18,177 nucleotides of DNA from an uncultured Flavobacteriales bacterium (GTDB lineage Bacteria; Bacteroidota; Bacteroidia; Flavobacteriales_E; Vicingaceae). The DNA is taken from contig CAJXRL010000023.1 in NCBI GenBank assembly GCA_913059105.1, positions 1 through 18,177 on the forward strand. Reading direction: 5' to 3'. The translations under genes were made by a program, and so were the position numbers. Shown here in pieces: positions 1-7,164 of this stretch (positions are counted from its first letter, which is position 1; each line of letters begins with the position of its first letter). The notes beneath the pieces were generated by a model. That model saw only the letters and a list, made by a program, of their open reading frames with translations, had not been told where the DNA came from and ran no database searches.

Positions 1-50
1 GATCTACACAGAGTAGATCGTCGGCAGCGTCAGATGTGTATAAGAGACAG
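1..50 (+). other. Illumina Nextera adapter with i5 index (contamination)
   Basis: The first 50 bases are synthetic. Positions 1-9 match the end of the P5 flow-cell sequence. Positions 10-17 (AGAGTAGA) match the Nextera i5 index commonly called S504/N504. Positions 18-31 (TCGTCGGCAGCGTC) are the read-1 primer part, and 32-50 (AGATGTGTATAAGAGACAG) are the 19-base Tn5 mosaic end. The order and spacing are exactly those of a Nextera library molecule, so genomic DNA begins at 51. The adapter was probably left by incomplete read trimming before assembly, and it creates a false GTG start at 36. Confidence 0.97.
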
Positions 51-551
51 GAAGGCACGTTCCCTTATCTTCGAAACATAACTTCATTGGACACTGAAAG
101 TGTGCTTTTCATAATCAACTTAATTCGGTTATCGCTGGTATGCTCTGTTTTGTTTTTCTTGAAAAAGCCAGGACCACCCCATTTTAAAACTAATTTACAT
201 CAGATTAAAGAGCTTTCTTACCTCATGTTACTCATTCCTTTAATTTTTCCTCGTCAACAGAAGTATGCATTTCTGTTAGCTCTTCCTGCTCAAACCTATC
301 TCCTCTATTTTCTTACGTATACCTTTCAGTTCAAACAAACGTTCAAGCTTAAATGGTACACCATTTTAGCTTGTGTAATTCTTTCTTTTATATTGATGAC
401 TTTAACCACAGATGGGATAATTGGAAGGGAGTTAAATAGAATTAGTCAGCATTACAAAACAATTACTTATGGCGCTCTACTATTAATTCCTGCGCTCTTT
501 TTAGCTCAAGAAAAGTATTTTCATGTAAAAGTGGAAAGCGATAAAATTTAA
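51..551 (+). CDS. C-terminal fragment of a polytopic membrane protein, probably GT87/DUF2029 glycosyltransferase
   Basis: This is an open frame of 166 residues entering from the left edge. The real start is missing, and an apparent GTG start at 36 lies in adapter sequence. Four or five hydrophobic segments are visible: near fragment residues 18-38, 57-70, 75-95, 105-120 and 139-152. They are separated by short basic loops, as in an inner-membrane transporter or a lipid-linked sugar transferase. The pattern of a late loop with FPRQQKYAFLL followed by TTDGIIGRELN and a final helix resembles, from memory, the C-terminal part of Bacteroidota GT87 (DUF2029) mannosyltransferase-like proteins. The catalytic N-terminal part is absent, so the family call is tentative. 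The gene converges on the amidohydrolase operon. The 146 bases between them show no convincing terminator hairpin. Confidence 0.6.
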   Translation, partial: EGTFPYLRNITSLDTESVLFIINLIRLSLVCSVLFFLKKPGPPHFKTNLHQIKELSYLMLLIPLIFPRQQKYAFLLALPAQTYLLYFLTYTFQFKQTFKLKWYTILACVILSFILMTLTTDGIIGRELNRISQHYKTITYGALLLIPALFLAQEKYFHVKVESDKI

Positions 552-697
552 CTTCTTCTCAATACTAGCCATTCAGGAAACCTTGCTGCTTCTTTTTAAA
601 ATACGAATCAATATTATATAACAACAAGTATCGTTTTATTCATTCTTGCTTTTTAAAATGAAACATCCTCCTTGAGAAAAATCTTGTTCAAAATACA

Positions 698-1987
698 CTA
701 CTCTGAATATTTCCCTTCGTACTTTTTCCATAGTTCAATCTGAGGGTTGGTCAACTCAATTTGTTTACCTTGAATAAAGGCGAGAATAACTTGATTCGTT
801 CTCATGTCCAGAGCGTCACCGTTTGAAATAAACAGGGTGGCATATTTGCCTTCTTCAATGCTTCCTACCCAATTGTCTACTCCTAGAATTTTTGCAGTAT
901 TCAAAGTAATCATGCTTAAAGCAGCTTCTTTATCTACTCCATAAGCCGCAGCTGTACCGGCATAAAATGGCAAATTTCTGGTTCCCATCGCTTCCATACT
1001 TCCTGAGTTATCTAAACTCACCAAAATCCCTTTATCTGCTAATATTTTCGGCATTTTATAGGGCAAATCAACATCATCATCCTGATTCATTGGTAAGCTA
1101 TGAACTCTCCTTAAAACAACAGGAATTGAACGGTCTTTCAGTAAGTCTGCCAACAACCAAGCGTCATAAGCTCCAACTAGAACTATCTCAAACTCATAAT
1201 CATCGAAAAAGTAAATAGCATCCGTTATTTCTTGAACTCGATTGGCATGAATAAACACCTTTTTCTTTTTTGTAAAAACAGGTTTCATGGCTTCGAACCT
1301 AATGTTTTTTTCCAAATGGTATTCCCCCTTGTTATACGCTTCTGCTTCCTTAAAAAACTGCTTAATCTCTTCTACATTTTTGACATACTTTTTTTTCCAT
1401 TCACCATCTTTCTTTGTATCTGAACCCATGGTTGACCAAATGTTTGGCCAATTCAAATGAATCCCATTATCTTTTTTTAGAACGGCATCTTCCCAATTCC
1501 ACCCATCTAAATTGAAAATCGACGAAGTGCCTGATATAAAACCTCCTACTGGAGCAACTTCAGCCAGTAAAACTCCATTCGTTCTAACGGTTGACGTAAT
1601 TCGAGACTCTGTATTGTAGGCAATTAAACTTCTTATATGTGGCTTAAATTGACCTATCTCACGTTGATCGCGACTAGCTCTAACTGCATCGATTTCTACT
1701 AAACCAAGTCTGCTATTTGGAGCAATAAACCCGGGATAAATATGCTTTCCCTCGCAATGAATAACTTTGTCGTATTTGGTTGAATCCATTCGAATATCGA
1801 TAGCAGATAAAACCATGTCTATTTTACCATTTCTAAATCCAATGGCTGCATTCGGAATTACTTTCCCGTTGCCCAGATGTGCTTTAGCACCCAACAACAA
1901 TATAGATTTAGATTGAGGGTTTGCCGGAGTTTGAGCCGAAACAGACCAACTTAATAAACAAGCTATTATTATAATTATATTCTTCAT
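698..1987 (-). CDS. Secreted amidohydrolase-fold protein with degenerate metal site
   Basis: A 429-residue protein with a signal peptide (hydrophobic residues 4-12, likely cleavage near SAQ 17-19). It has the composite fold of the imidazolonepropionase-related amidohydrolases: an N-terminal beta-sandwich strand ending in GKHIYPGFIAPNSRLG (81-95), a TIM-barrel centre, and a C-terminal NTAKILGVDNWVGSIEEGKYATL stretch typical of this superfamily. The HxH metal motif expected after PGFID is replaced by N91-S92-R93, so the usual metal chemistry is unlikely. It may be a pseudoenzyme or a partner subunit. I chose ATG at 1987 over the GTG at 2008 because it gives a clean signal peptide and is preceded by GGAGG. 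It follows the larger amidohydrolase gene with one base between stop and start, so the two are surely co-transcribed. The substrate cannot be inferred. Confidence 0.85.
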   Translation of the reverse strand: MKNIIIIIACLLSWSVSAQTPANPQSKSILLLGAKAHLGNGKVIPNAAIGFRNGKIDMVLSAIDIRMDSTKYDKVIHCEGKHIYPGFIAPNSRLGLVEIDAVRASRDQREIGQFKPHIRSLIAYNTESRITSTVRTNGVLLAEVAPVGGFISGTSSIFNLDGWNWEDAVLKKDNGIHLNWPNIWSTMGSDTKKDGEWKKKYVKNVEEIKQFFKEAEAYNKGEYHLEKNIRFEAMKPVFTKKKKVFIHANRVQEITDAIYFFDDYEFEIVLVGAYDAWLLADLLKDRSIPVVLRRVHSLPMNQDDDVDLPYKMPKILADKGILVSLDNSGSMEAMGTRNLPFYAGTAAAYGVDKEAALSMITLNTAKILGVDNWVGSIEEGKYATLFISNGDALDMRTNQVILAFIQGKQIELTNPQIELWKKYEGKYSE

Positions 1988-1988
1988 C

Positions 1989-4900
1989 TTATTCCTCCAA
2001 GGTATCACATTCGTACAACACTTTCTTTTCTTTTTTGATTGGCTGAGTTGGCTTTCCTGCGTTCTTCTCGTTTAGCATTTTAGCAATTAATCGTTCTCTT
2101 TCAGCTTGCACTTTTTTTCGCAACTCTTTATCTCTTTTAGCATCGTAATATGGAATTCCATCAATGTAAGTAGCGACCACTTTGGCATAAATCGATAACG
2201 GATTGTGAGTCCACAATACTAAATCAGCATCTTTTCCTTCTTTTATACTTCCTATTCGATCATCTAAGTGCAACATTTTGGCTGGATTCAACGTCACAAA
2301 TTTCCATGCTTCTACTTCAGAAACGCCTCCGTATTTAACCGCTTTCGCTGCCTCTTGATTCAATCTCCGACCCATTTCAGCATCATCTGAATTGAAACCT
2401 GTCAAAACTCCTTGATTGTGCATGATTGCTCCATTATAAGGAATAGCATCGTTCACTTCAAATTTATATGCCCACCAATCTGAGAAAGTAGAACCTGCTG
2501 CACCATGAGCTTTTAATTTATCGGCAACTTTATAACCTTCTAAAATATGAGTAAACGTATTAATTCTGAAATCCATTGAGTCAGCTACATGAATTAGCAT
2601 ATTAATTTCTGATTGAATATATGAATGACAGGTTACAAATCGTTGGCTATCTAATATCTGTGAAAGCACATCTAACTCAATATCAAATCTTGGTGCAATG
2701 CTTTTCGATTTTTCTCGTTTCCCTTTTGCATTGTACAAAATCCATTCTGATTTGTATTCCTTAGCTCTCAGAAAAGCATCGTAATAGACTTGTTCTACTC
2801 CCATTCTTGTTTGCGGAAAACGAACGGTATTAAAATCTCCCCAATTGGATTGTTTCACATTCTCTCCCAAAGCAAATTTTATGAATCCATCGGCTCCTGC
2901 AATCTTCATTTTTTCAGGCGATTGTCCCCAACGCAATTTTATTAGCGCAGATTGGCCTCCAATAGGGTTTGCAGATCCATGCAATAATTGGGAAGTTGTA
3001 ACACCCCCAGATAATTGACGGTAAATGTTAATGTCATCAGAATTTACAACATCAGAAATGCTCACTTCTGCGGTAACTGCTTGTCCTGATTCGTTCACTC
3101 CCCTTTGAATAGCTATGTGAGAATGCTCGTCAATAATTCCTGAAGTTAAGTGTAAATCAGTAGCGTCAACTTCCTTGAATTTATTTCCCATTTTTGGAAA
3201 CATCACCTCCATGTTAATCTTGTAGCCCACCATTTTAATCTTTCCATCCACCACAAGAACATCATGGTTTCTTAAAACACCTTGTTCTTCATTGGTCCAA
3301 ACCGTGGCATTTTTAAACAATAAATTTTCTGTTGTAGAAGGCACACTGTCCTCCCATCCAAAAGCCATATTCGGATAAAATACACTACCCCTTACTTGTT
3401 TTTTATTTGTTTTTGTTGAGTCCTTTTTCAGCGTTTCTTTAGTTTCATCTTTACTTGTCTTTTTTATTGCTGCCCAATCTTTCCATACCCCATCTATCAG
3501 CGTTTTACCACTCCAAATTCTACTTTTCGAATCGCTTACGCTGCCACTTAAACGATACAATTTTTCGTCTACGGTAAAGCTTAGGTTAATTCGATTGTTT
3601 TGTAATTTAACCGTAGCCTTTACCTTTTCTTCCGTGTTTTTCTTTGCCACTTTGCCTTTCATGACATTCCCTTTGCCGGTTAACGTTAAATCAAATTGCT
3701 CTTTTCTGTTGATGTTCAGGCTATAGTTACCTGCATAATCAAAGAAATTCATTGAATAATACCCGTGCTCAATTCCGTTCACCCAGTTAGAATGCAGTTT
3801 AGTTTTGGCTTTAAATACCGTATCTGAAAGGATTATAAAATTCGCCAACTTGCCTTTTTCAAGAGTTCCGATCATTTCTGAAGCACCAATCAGTTGAGCC
3901 GGAATCTCTGTTAGGCTTCTAATAGCATCATCTCTATCCAGTCCTTGTTCAATCGCCCTCTTCAAATTTTGAAAAAATTCTTTATCCGTTTTTAACCCAT
4001 CAGAGGTTATAGCAAAATCAATTCCTGCTTCGCTTAAATACCTTAAGTTTTGTGGTGCCAATTCCCAAGCCTTCATTGCCGAAAGTGATAACCGTATGGT
4101 TTCAAATGGATCAGTCACATCGTAAGCCTTTGGGAAATTGATAGGAACAATCAAAGCGGCTTCTGTGGCCTTCATGTCTTCTATTCTTTTATATTCTGTT
4201 CCATCTCCTTTTAAAATAAATTGAAATCCAAATTCATCGCCTATTTTATCGGCTCTTAGTTGTGATAGCGTTCCATACGCATCAAAAATTTTCGGCAAAT
4301 TTTCGGTTTCTTTAATAGCCGTTAAGCTTCTATTATATGCTGTGATCGCTTTATTCTCTTCATACCATTCCGCATCAAAATGTACTTGTCGAATAAGTGC
4401 AATCATACCCATTAACGATGACGGGTAACTTTGCCTAGAATTGCCCTTGTTAAATGCATAATGAGTTGCGCTTTCTGCTTGAAGTACCTTGAAATCATCT
4501 CCTTCATTTAGGACAACTAAACTAGAAGTTCCTCTCAATAATCCATTCTTATGATGCGTTAGAACTGTTCCAAATCCCATCTTCCGAAATTTTTCAGCAT
4601 CCGCTTTTTTTGGACTTACCAAGTTGGCTGCCTTCACTTCAGGCTTAACTGCTTCATTCCAATAAAAAATTGCATCCTTCTTAGTGTTTAATTGTGGTTT
4701 CTGTGCTCTACTTCGGTTTGCACTTTTTATCGGATCTAATCCATATTGCGTATGCAAATCAATGAACGAAGGATAAATAAATTTCCCTTTGGCATCTATT
4801 TCAACCGTATTGGCTGGCAACGCTATCGAAGTTCCTACCTCAATAATTTTATCATTCTTAATCAGTAATGTAGCGTTTTGAATTACCTCCCCATTTTTTA

Positions 4901-5030
4901 CATAAATAGTCGCATTAGTGATTGCTGTATAATGATTCTTGGCATCTTTGGTTCCGTTTACCGGCTTCCAACTTTGCGAAAAGGCTCCAAATGACCAGAG
5001 CATGGCTATTGAAAAAAGTATATTTTGCAT
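1989..5030 (-). CDS. Large secreted double-domain amidohydrolase
   Basis: A 1013-residue protein with an N-terminal signal peptide (MQNILFSIAMLWSFGAFSQ). It contains two tandem amidohydrolase modules joined by a lysine- and threonine-rich linker region around residues 500-590. In the second module the metal ligands are recognisable: H636 and H638 (DEHSH), H802 (TCH), H828 (THILEGY) and D882 (FNSDD), followed by LNPAKMLHLDDRIGSIKEGKDADLVLW. In the first module the HxH motif is H93-T-Q95 and no full set of other ligands is seen, so only the C-terminal half looks catalytic. Bacteroidota commonly carry such roughly 1000-residue 'amidohydrolase family' proteins beside a shorter paralogue. The substrate is unknown; the signal peptide points to the periplasm or outer envelope. 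A start at 5096 is possible, but the 22 extra residues are basic and would bury the signal peptide, so 5030 is preferred. Confidence 0.88.
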   Translation of the reverse strand: MQNILFSIAMLWSFGAFSQSWKPVNGTKDAKNHYTAITNATIYVKNGEVIQNATLLIKNDKIIEVGTSIALPANTVEIDAKGKFIYPSFIDLHTQYGLDPIKSANRSRAQKPQLNTKKDAIFYWNEAVKPEVKAANLVSPKKADAEKFRKMGFGTVLTHHKNGLLRGTSSLVVLNEGDDFKVLQAESATHYAFNKGNSRQSYPSSLMGMIALIRQVHFDAEWYEENKAITAYNRSLTAIKETENLPKIFDAYGTLSQLRADKIGDEFGFQFILKGDGTEYKRIEDMKATEAALIVPINFPKAYDVTDPFETIRLSLSAMKAWELAPQNLRYLSEAGIDFAITSDGLKTDKEFFQNLKRAIEQGLDRDDAIRSLTEIPAQLIGASEMIGTLEKGKLANFIILSDTVFKAKTKLHSNWVNGIEHGYYSMNFFDYAGNYSLNINRKEQFDLTLTGKGNVMKGKVAKKNTEEKVKATVKLQNNRINLSFTVDEKLYRLSGSVSDSKSRIWSGKTLIDGVWKDWAAIKKTSKDETKETLKKDSTKTNKKQVRGSVFYPNMAFGWEDSVPSTTENLLFKNATVWTNEEQGVLRNHDVLVVDGKIKMVGYKINMEVMFPKMGNKFKEVDATDLHLTSGIIDEHSHIAIQRGVNESGQAVTAEVSISDVVNSDDINIYRQLSGGVTTSQLLHGSANPIGGQSALIKLRWGQSPEKMKIAGADGFIKFALGENVKQSNWGDFNTVRFPQTRMGVEQVYYDAFLRAKEYKSEWILYNAKGKREKSKSIAPRFDIELDVLSQILDSQRFVTCHSYIQSEINMLIHVADSMDFRINTFTHILEGYKVADKLKAHGAAGSTFSDWWAYKFEVNDAIPYNGAIMHNQGVLTGFNSDDAEMGRRLNQEAAKAVKYGGVSEVEAWKFVTLNPAKMLHLDDRIGSIKEGKDADLVLWTHNPLSIYAKVVATYIDGIPYYDAKRDKELRKKVQAERERLIAKMLNEKNAGKPTQPIKKEKKVLYECDTLEE
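1994..1998 (-). promoter_or_regulatory. Strong Shine-Dalgarno site for the downstream amidohydrolase
   Basis: On the minus strand GGAGG is followed by six bases (AATAAG) and then ATG at 1987. The site lies inside the last codons of the upstream gene, whose stop codon is separated from this ATG by a single G. It supports ATG 1987 as the start and suggests tight coupling of translation. Confidence 0.7.
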
Positions 5031-5047
5031 AAATTTTGGCGAAAACT

Positions 5048-5055
5048 CAAAAATA
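5048..5055 (-). promoter_or_regulatory. Candidate Bacteroidota -7 box for the amidohydrolase operon
   Basis: On the minus strand this reads TATTTTTG, a full match to the TAnnTTTG box used by the Bacteroidota housekeeping sigma factor. It lies 17 bases before the ATG at 5030, giving a short leader of roughly 10 bases. I see no good TTG/TTTG -33 element at the right distance, so the call is weak. Confidence 0.35.
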
Positions 5056-5113
5056 AAGAAAACAAGCCGCCTTCGTAAAGCTTTGGTTTTATACATTTAC
5101 AAAAATTATACTC

Positions 5114-5572
5114 ATGGAAACAGGATTAACTCATCTGCACAACTTACTGCGATATGCAATTGTTATTTTTCTTATTATCAACGTTGTAAAATCATTCCTA
5201 GGTTGGTTTGGCAAAAAAGAATACGCTGCTGGCGATAACAAATTGAGTTTGTTTTTATTTATTTCTGCTCATTTGCAATTAGTGGTTGGTTTTGTATTAT
5301 ACAGTGTTAGTGATGTTGTTAAGACTGCAACTTCTGATATGGGTGCTGCTATGAAAGATACTGTACTACGTTTTTGGGCTGTAGAACACATGCTCTCAAT
5401 GATTGTAGGAATTGTAATTATTACATTGGGTAGAATAATGGCAAAGAAAGCCAAAACAGATAGCACTAAATTCAGAAGGCAAGCGATTTATTTTACACTT
5501 GCTATGGTAATTATCTTTGCAGCAATTCCTTGGCCTTGGGCTGATATGGGCATTGCTAGAGAATGGTTCTAA
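5114..5572 (+). CDS. Four-helix integral membrane protein with conserved-looking histidines
   Basis: A 152-residue protein with four predicted membrane helices (about 13-29, 43-65, 88-108 and 122-141) and no signal peptide. Histidines sit at the helix ends: H7 and H9 before helix 1, H53 in helix 2 (SAHLQLVVGF) and H92 at the start of helix 3 (VEHMLSMIVG). The pattern resembles small Bacteroidota proteins that are often labelled 'cytochrome B' or simply membrane protein. Haem binding is possible from the paired histidines but nothing here proves it. The gene lies 12 bases before hflX on the same strand and diverges from the amidohydrolase operon. Confidence 0.8.
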   Translation: METGLTHLHNLLRYAIVIFLIINVVKSFLGWFGKKEYAAGDNKLSLFLFISAHLQLVVGFVLYSVSDVVKTATSDMGAAMKDTVLRFWAVEHMLSMIVGIVIITLGRIMAKKAKTDSTKFRRQAIYFTLAMVIIFAAIPWPWADMGIAREWF

Positions 5573-5584
5573 TTTAACTTTTAT

Positions 5585-6772
5585 ATGCATTATACTTTAG
5601 ATCAGGAAATTGAAAGGGCTGTTCTTATTGGGGTAATTACTCAAGAACAAAAGGAAGATCAAGTTGAAGAGTATTTAGATGAATTGGCATTTTTGGCAGA
5701 AACAGCAGGAGCCGAAACGGTTAAGCGCTTTACTCAGAAGTTAGCCAAACCACATCCAAAAACCTTTGTTGGGACCGGCAAGTTGCAAGACATTGTAAAC
5801 TACGTGAACAAAGAAAAGATCGGAATGGTCATTTTCGATGATGAACTTACCCCTTCTCAAACAAGAAACATCGAAAACGCTTTTAACGAGACCAAGGTGC
5901 TTGATAGAAGCAAATTAATTCTTGACATTTTTGCTAAAAGAGCAAGAACTGCAGCTGCTAAAACGCAAGTTGAATTAGCCCAGTACGAATATCTTTTACC
6001 GCGATTAACTAGAATGTGGACTCACCTTTCTCGACAAAAAGGTGGTATTGGAATGAGAGGTCCAGGTGAAACAGAAATTGAAACGGATAGAAGAATTATT
6101 CGCGACAAAATTGCTCTGCTTAAAGCCAAATTAGAAAAGATTGATAAACAAAAAGCGACGCAAAGAAGAGGCAGAGAACAAATGATTCGAGCTGCACTAG
6201 TTGGCTATACCAACGTAGGAAAATCTACTTTAATGAATTTACTTGCGAAGTCGGATGTGTTTGCTGAGAATAAACTGTTTGCGACATTAGATACGACGGT
6301 AAGAAAGATTGTTGTAGGTAATTTACCTTTTCTATTAACCGACACCGTTGGGTTTATTCGCAAACTTCCGCATCATTTGGTAGATTCCTTTAAATCAACT
6401 TTAGACGAAGTAAGAGAGGCTGATGTGCTATTGCATGTAGTTGATATTTCGCATGCTCAATTTGAAGAGCAAATTGAAACGGTGAATCAAACCTTACAAG
6501 ACTTAGGAGCAAATGACAAGCCAACTATCATGATATTCAATAAAGTAGACGCTTTTACTTACGTGAAGAAAGATGAAGACGATTTAACTCCTGAGACCAG
6601 AGAGAACATGAGTTTAGACGATTTGAAACGCACCTTTATGGCAACGGAAAACTATCCGGCCATTTTCATTTCTGCTCAAAAAAGAATCAATTACGAGGAA
6701 TTGCGGGAAATGCTGTACGATCAAATTCATGCATTGCACTTGAAAATATACCCGCACAGATTGTTGTTTTAA
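5585..6772 (+). CDS. hflX: GTPase HflX
   Basis: A 395-residue cytoplasmic GTPase of the HflX family, which binds 50S subunits and, in other bacteria, splits stalled ribosomes after stress. The N-terminal HflX domain (about 1-150) contains KTFVGTGKL and a VFDDELTPSQTRNIE-like stretch. It is followed by the family signature RGPGETEIETDRR and a basic helical linker. The G domain carries G1 GYTNVGKST (207-215), G3 DTVGF (253-257), G4 NKVD (319-322) and a G5-like SAQ near the end. Length and order are normal for the family. The ATG at 5585 starts 12 bases after the preceding membrane-protein gene, so the two are probably co-transcribed. Confidence 0.97.
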   Translation: MHYTLDQEIERAVLIGVITQEQKEDQVEEYLDELAFLAETAGAETVKRFTQKLAKPHPKTFVGTGKLQDIVNYVNKEKIGMVIFDDELTPSQTRNIENAFNETKVLDRSKLILDIFAKRARTAAAKTQVELAQYEYLLPRLTRMWTHLSRQKGGIGMRGPGETEIETDRRIIRDKIALLKAKLEKIDKQKATQRRGREQMIRAALVGYTNVGKSTLMNLLAKSDVFAENKLFATLDTTVRKIVVGNLPFLLTDTVGFIRKLPHHLVDSFKSTLDEVREADVLLHVVDISHAQFEEQIETVNQTLQDLGANDKPTIMIFNKVDAFTYVKKDEDDLTPETRENMSLDDLKRTFMATENYPAIFISAQKRINYEELREMLYDQIHALHLKIYPHRLLF

Positions 6773-6800
6773 TTTTTAAAGAAAATCTGACTAGCACATC

Positions 6801-7160
6801 ATGAAACTTAGTTCTCTCATCATTGTTTTGTTTTTAACATCTACTTTATTTTGCAGAGGCCAAGAACGAATTAAAGTAATTGGGATTGACAATAATCTAG
6901 AGTTTAGTATAAACACTAGTAAACCCATTAACTTTACAATTAGAGACCGAATTGCAGATACATTGATTTTAAAAGTTAGCCCAATGGAATGTATTCCTCA
7001 TACTATTTATAAACATAGCGGACGGTACATTTTTCAATGTAAAAATAGCTCTCTAGCACAAGAAATTTGGGAAGTAGAATTTGATCTTGAAAGAACTATG
7101 CAGCTCGATTTATGGGAGAGCGATTTGGATTCAATAACCAAATTGAGGAAGATTCCATAA
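6801..7160 (+). CDS. Small secreted hypothetical protein
   Basis: A 119-residue protein with a signal peptide: K2, a hydrophobic run at 3-17, and a likely cut near CRGQ (18-21). The cysteine at 18 is not in a good lipobox, so type I cleavage is more likely than lipidation. The mature part is about 98 residues, mixed charged and hydrophobic, with two further cysteines (in MECIPH and FQCKNSS) that could form a disulphide in the periplasm. I do not recognise a domain. It starts 28 bases after hflX with no visible terminator between, so it may be read with it. Its stop lies four bases from the stop of the converging gene at 7165. Confidence 0.65.
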   Translation: MKLSSLIIVLFLTSTLFCRGQERIKVIGIDNNLEFSINTSKPINFTIRDRIADTLILKVSPMECIPHTIYKHSGRYIFQCKNSSLAQEIWEVEFDLERTMQLDLWESDLDSITKLRKIP

Positions 7161-7164
7161 TTTT

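Noticed and set aside
36..50. GTG start and N-terminal residues MYKRQ of the first open frame
   Set aside because: These codons lie in the Tn5 mosaic end of the adapter, so they are not part of any gene.
552..697. Terminator between the first gene fragment and the amidohydrolase operon
   Set aside because: There is a repeated CTTTTTAAAAT stretch but no stable hairpin.
967..1218. Plus-strand frames of 60-80 codons inside the amidohydrolase genes
   Set aside because: They are antisense to strongly supported coding sequence, have no plausible domain or start signal, and show shadow composition.
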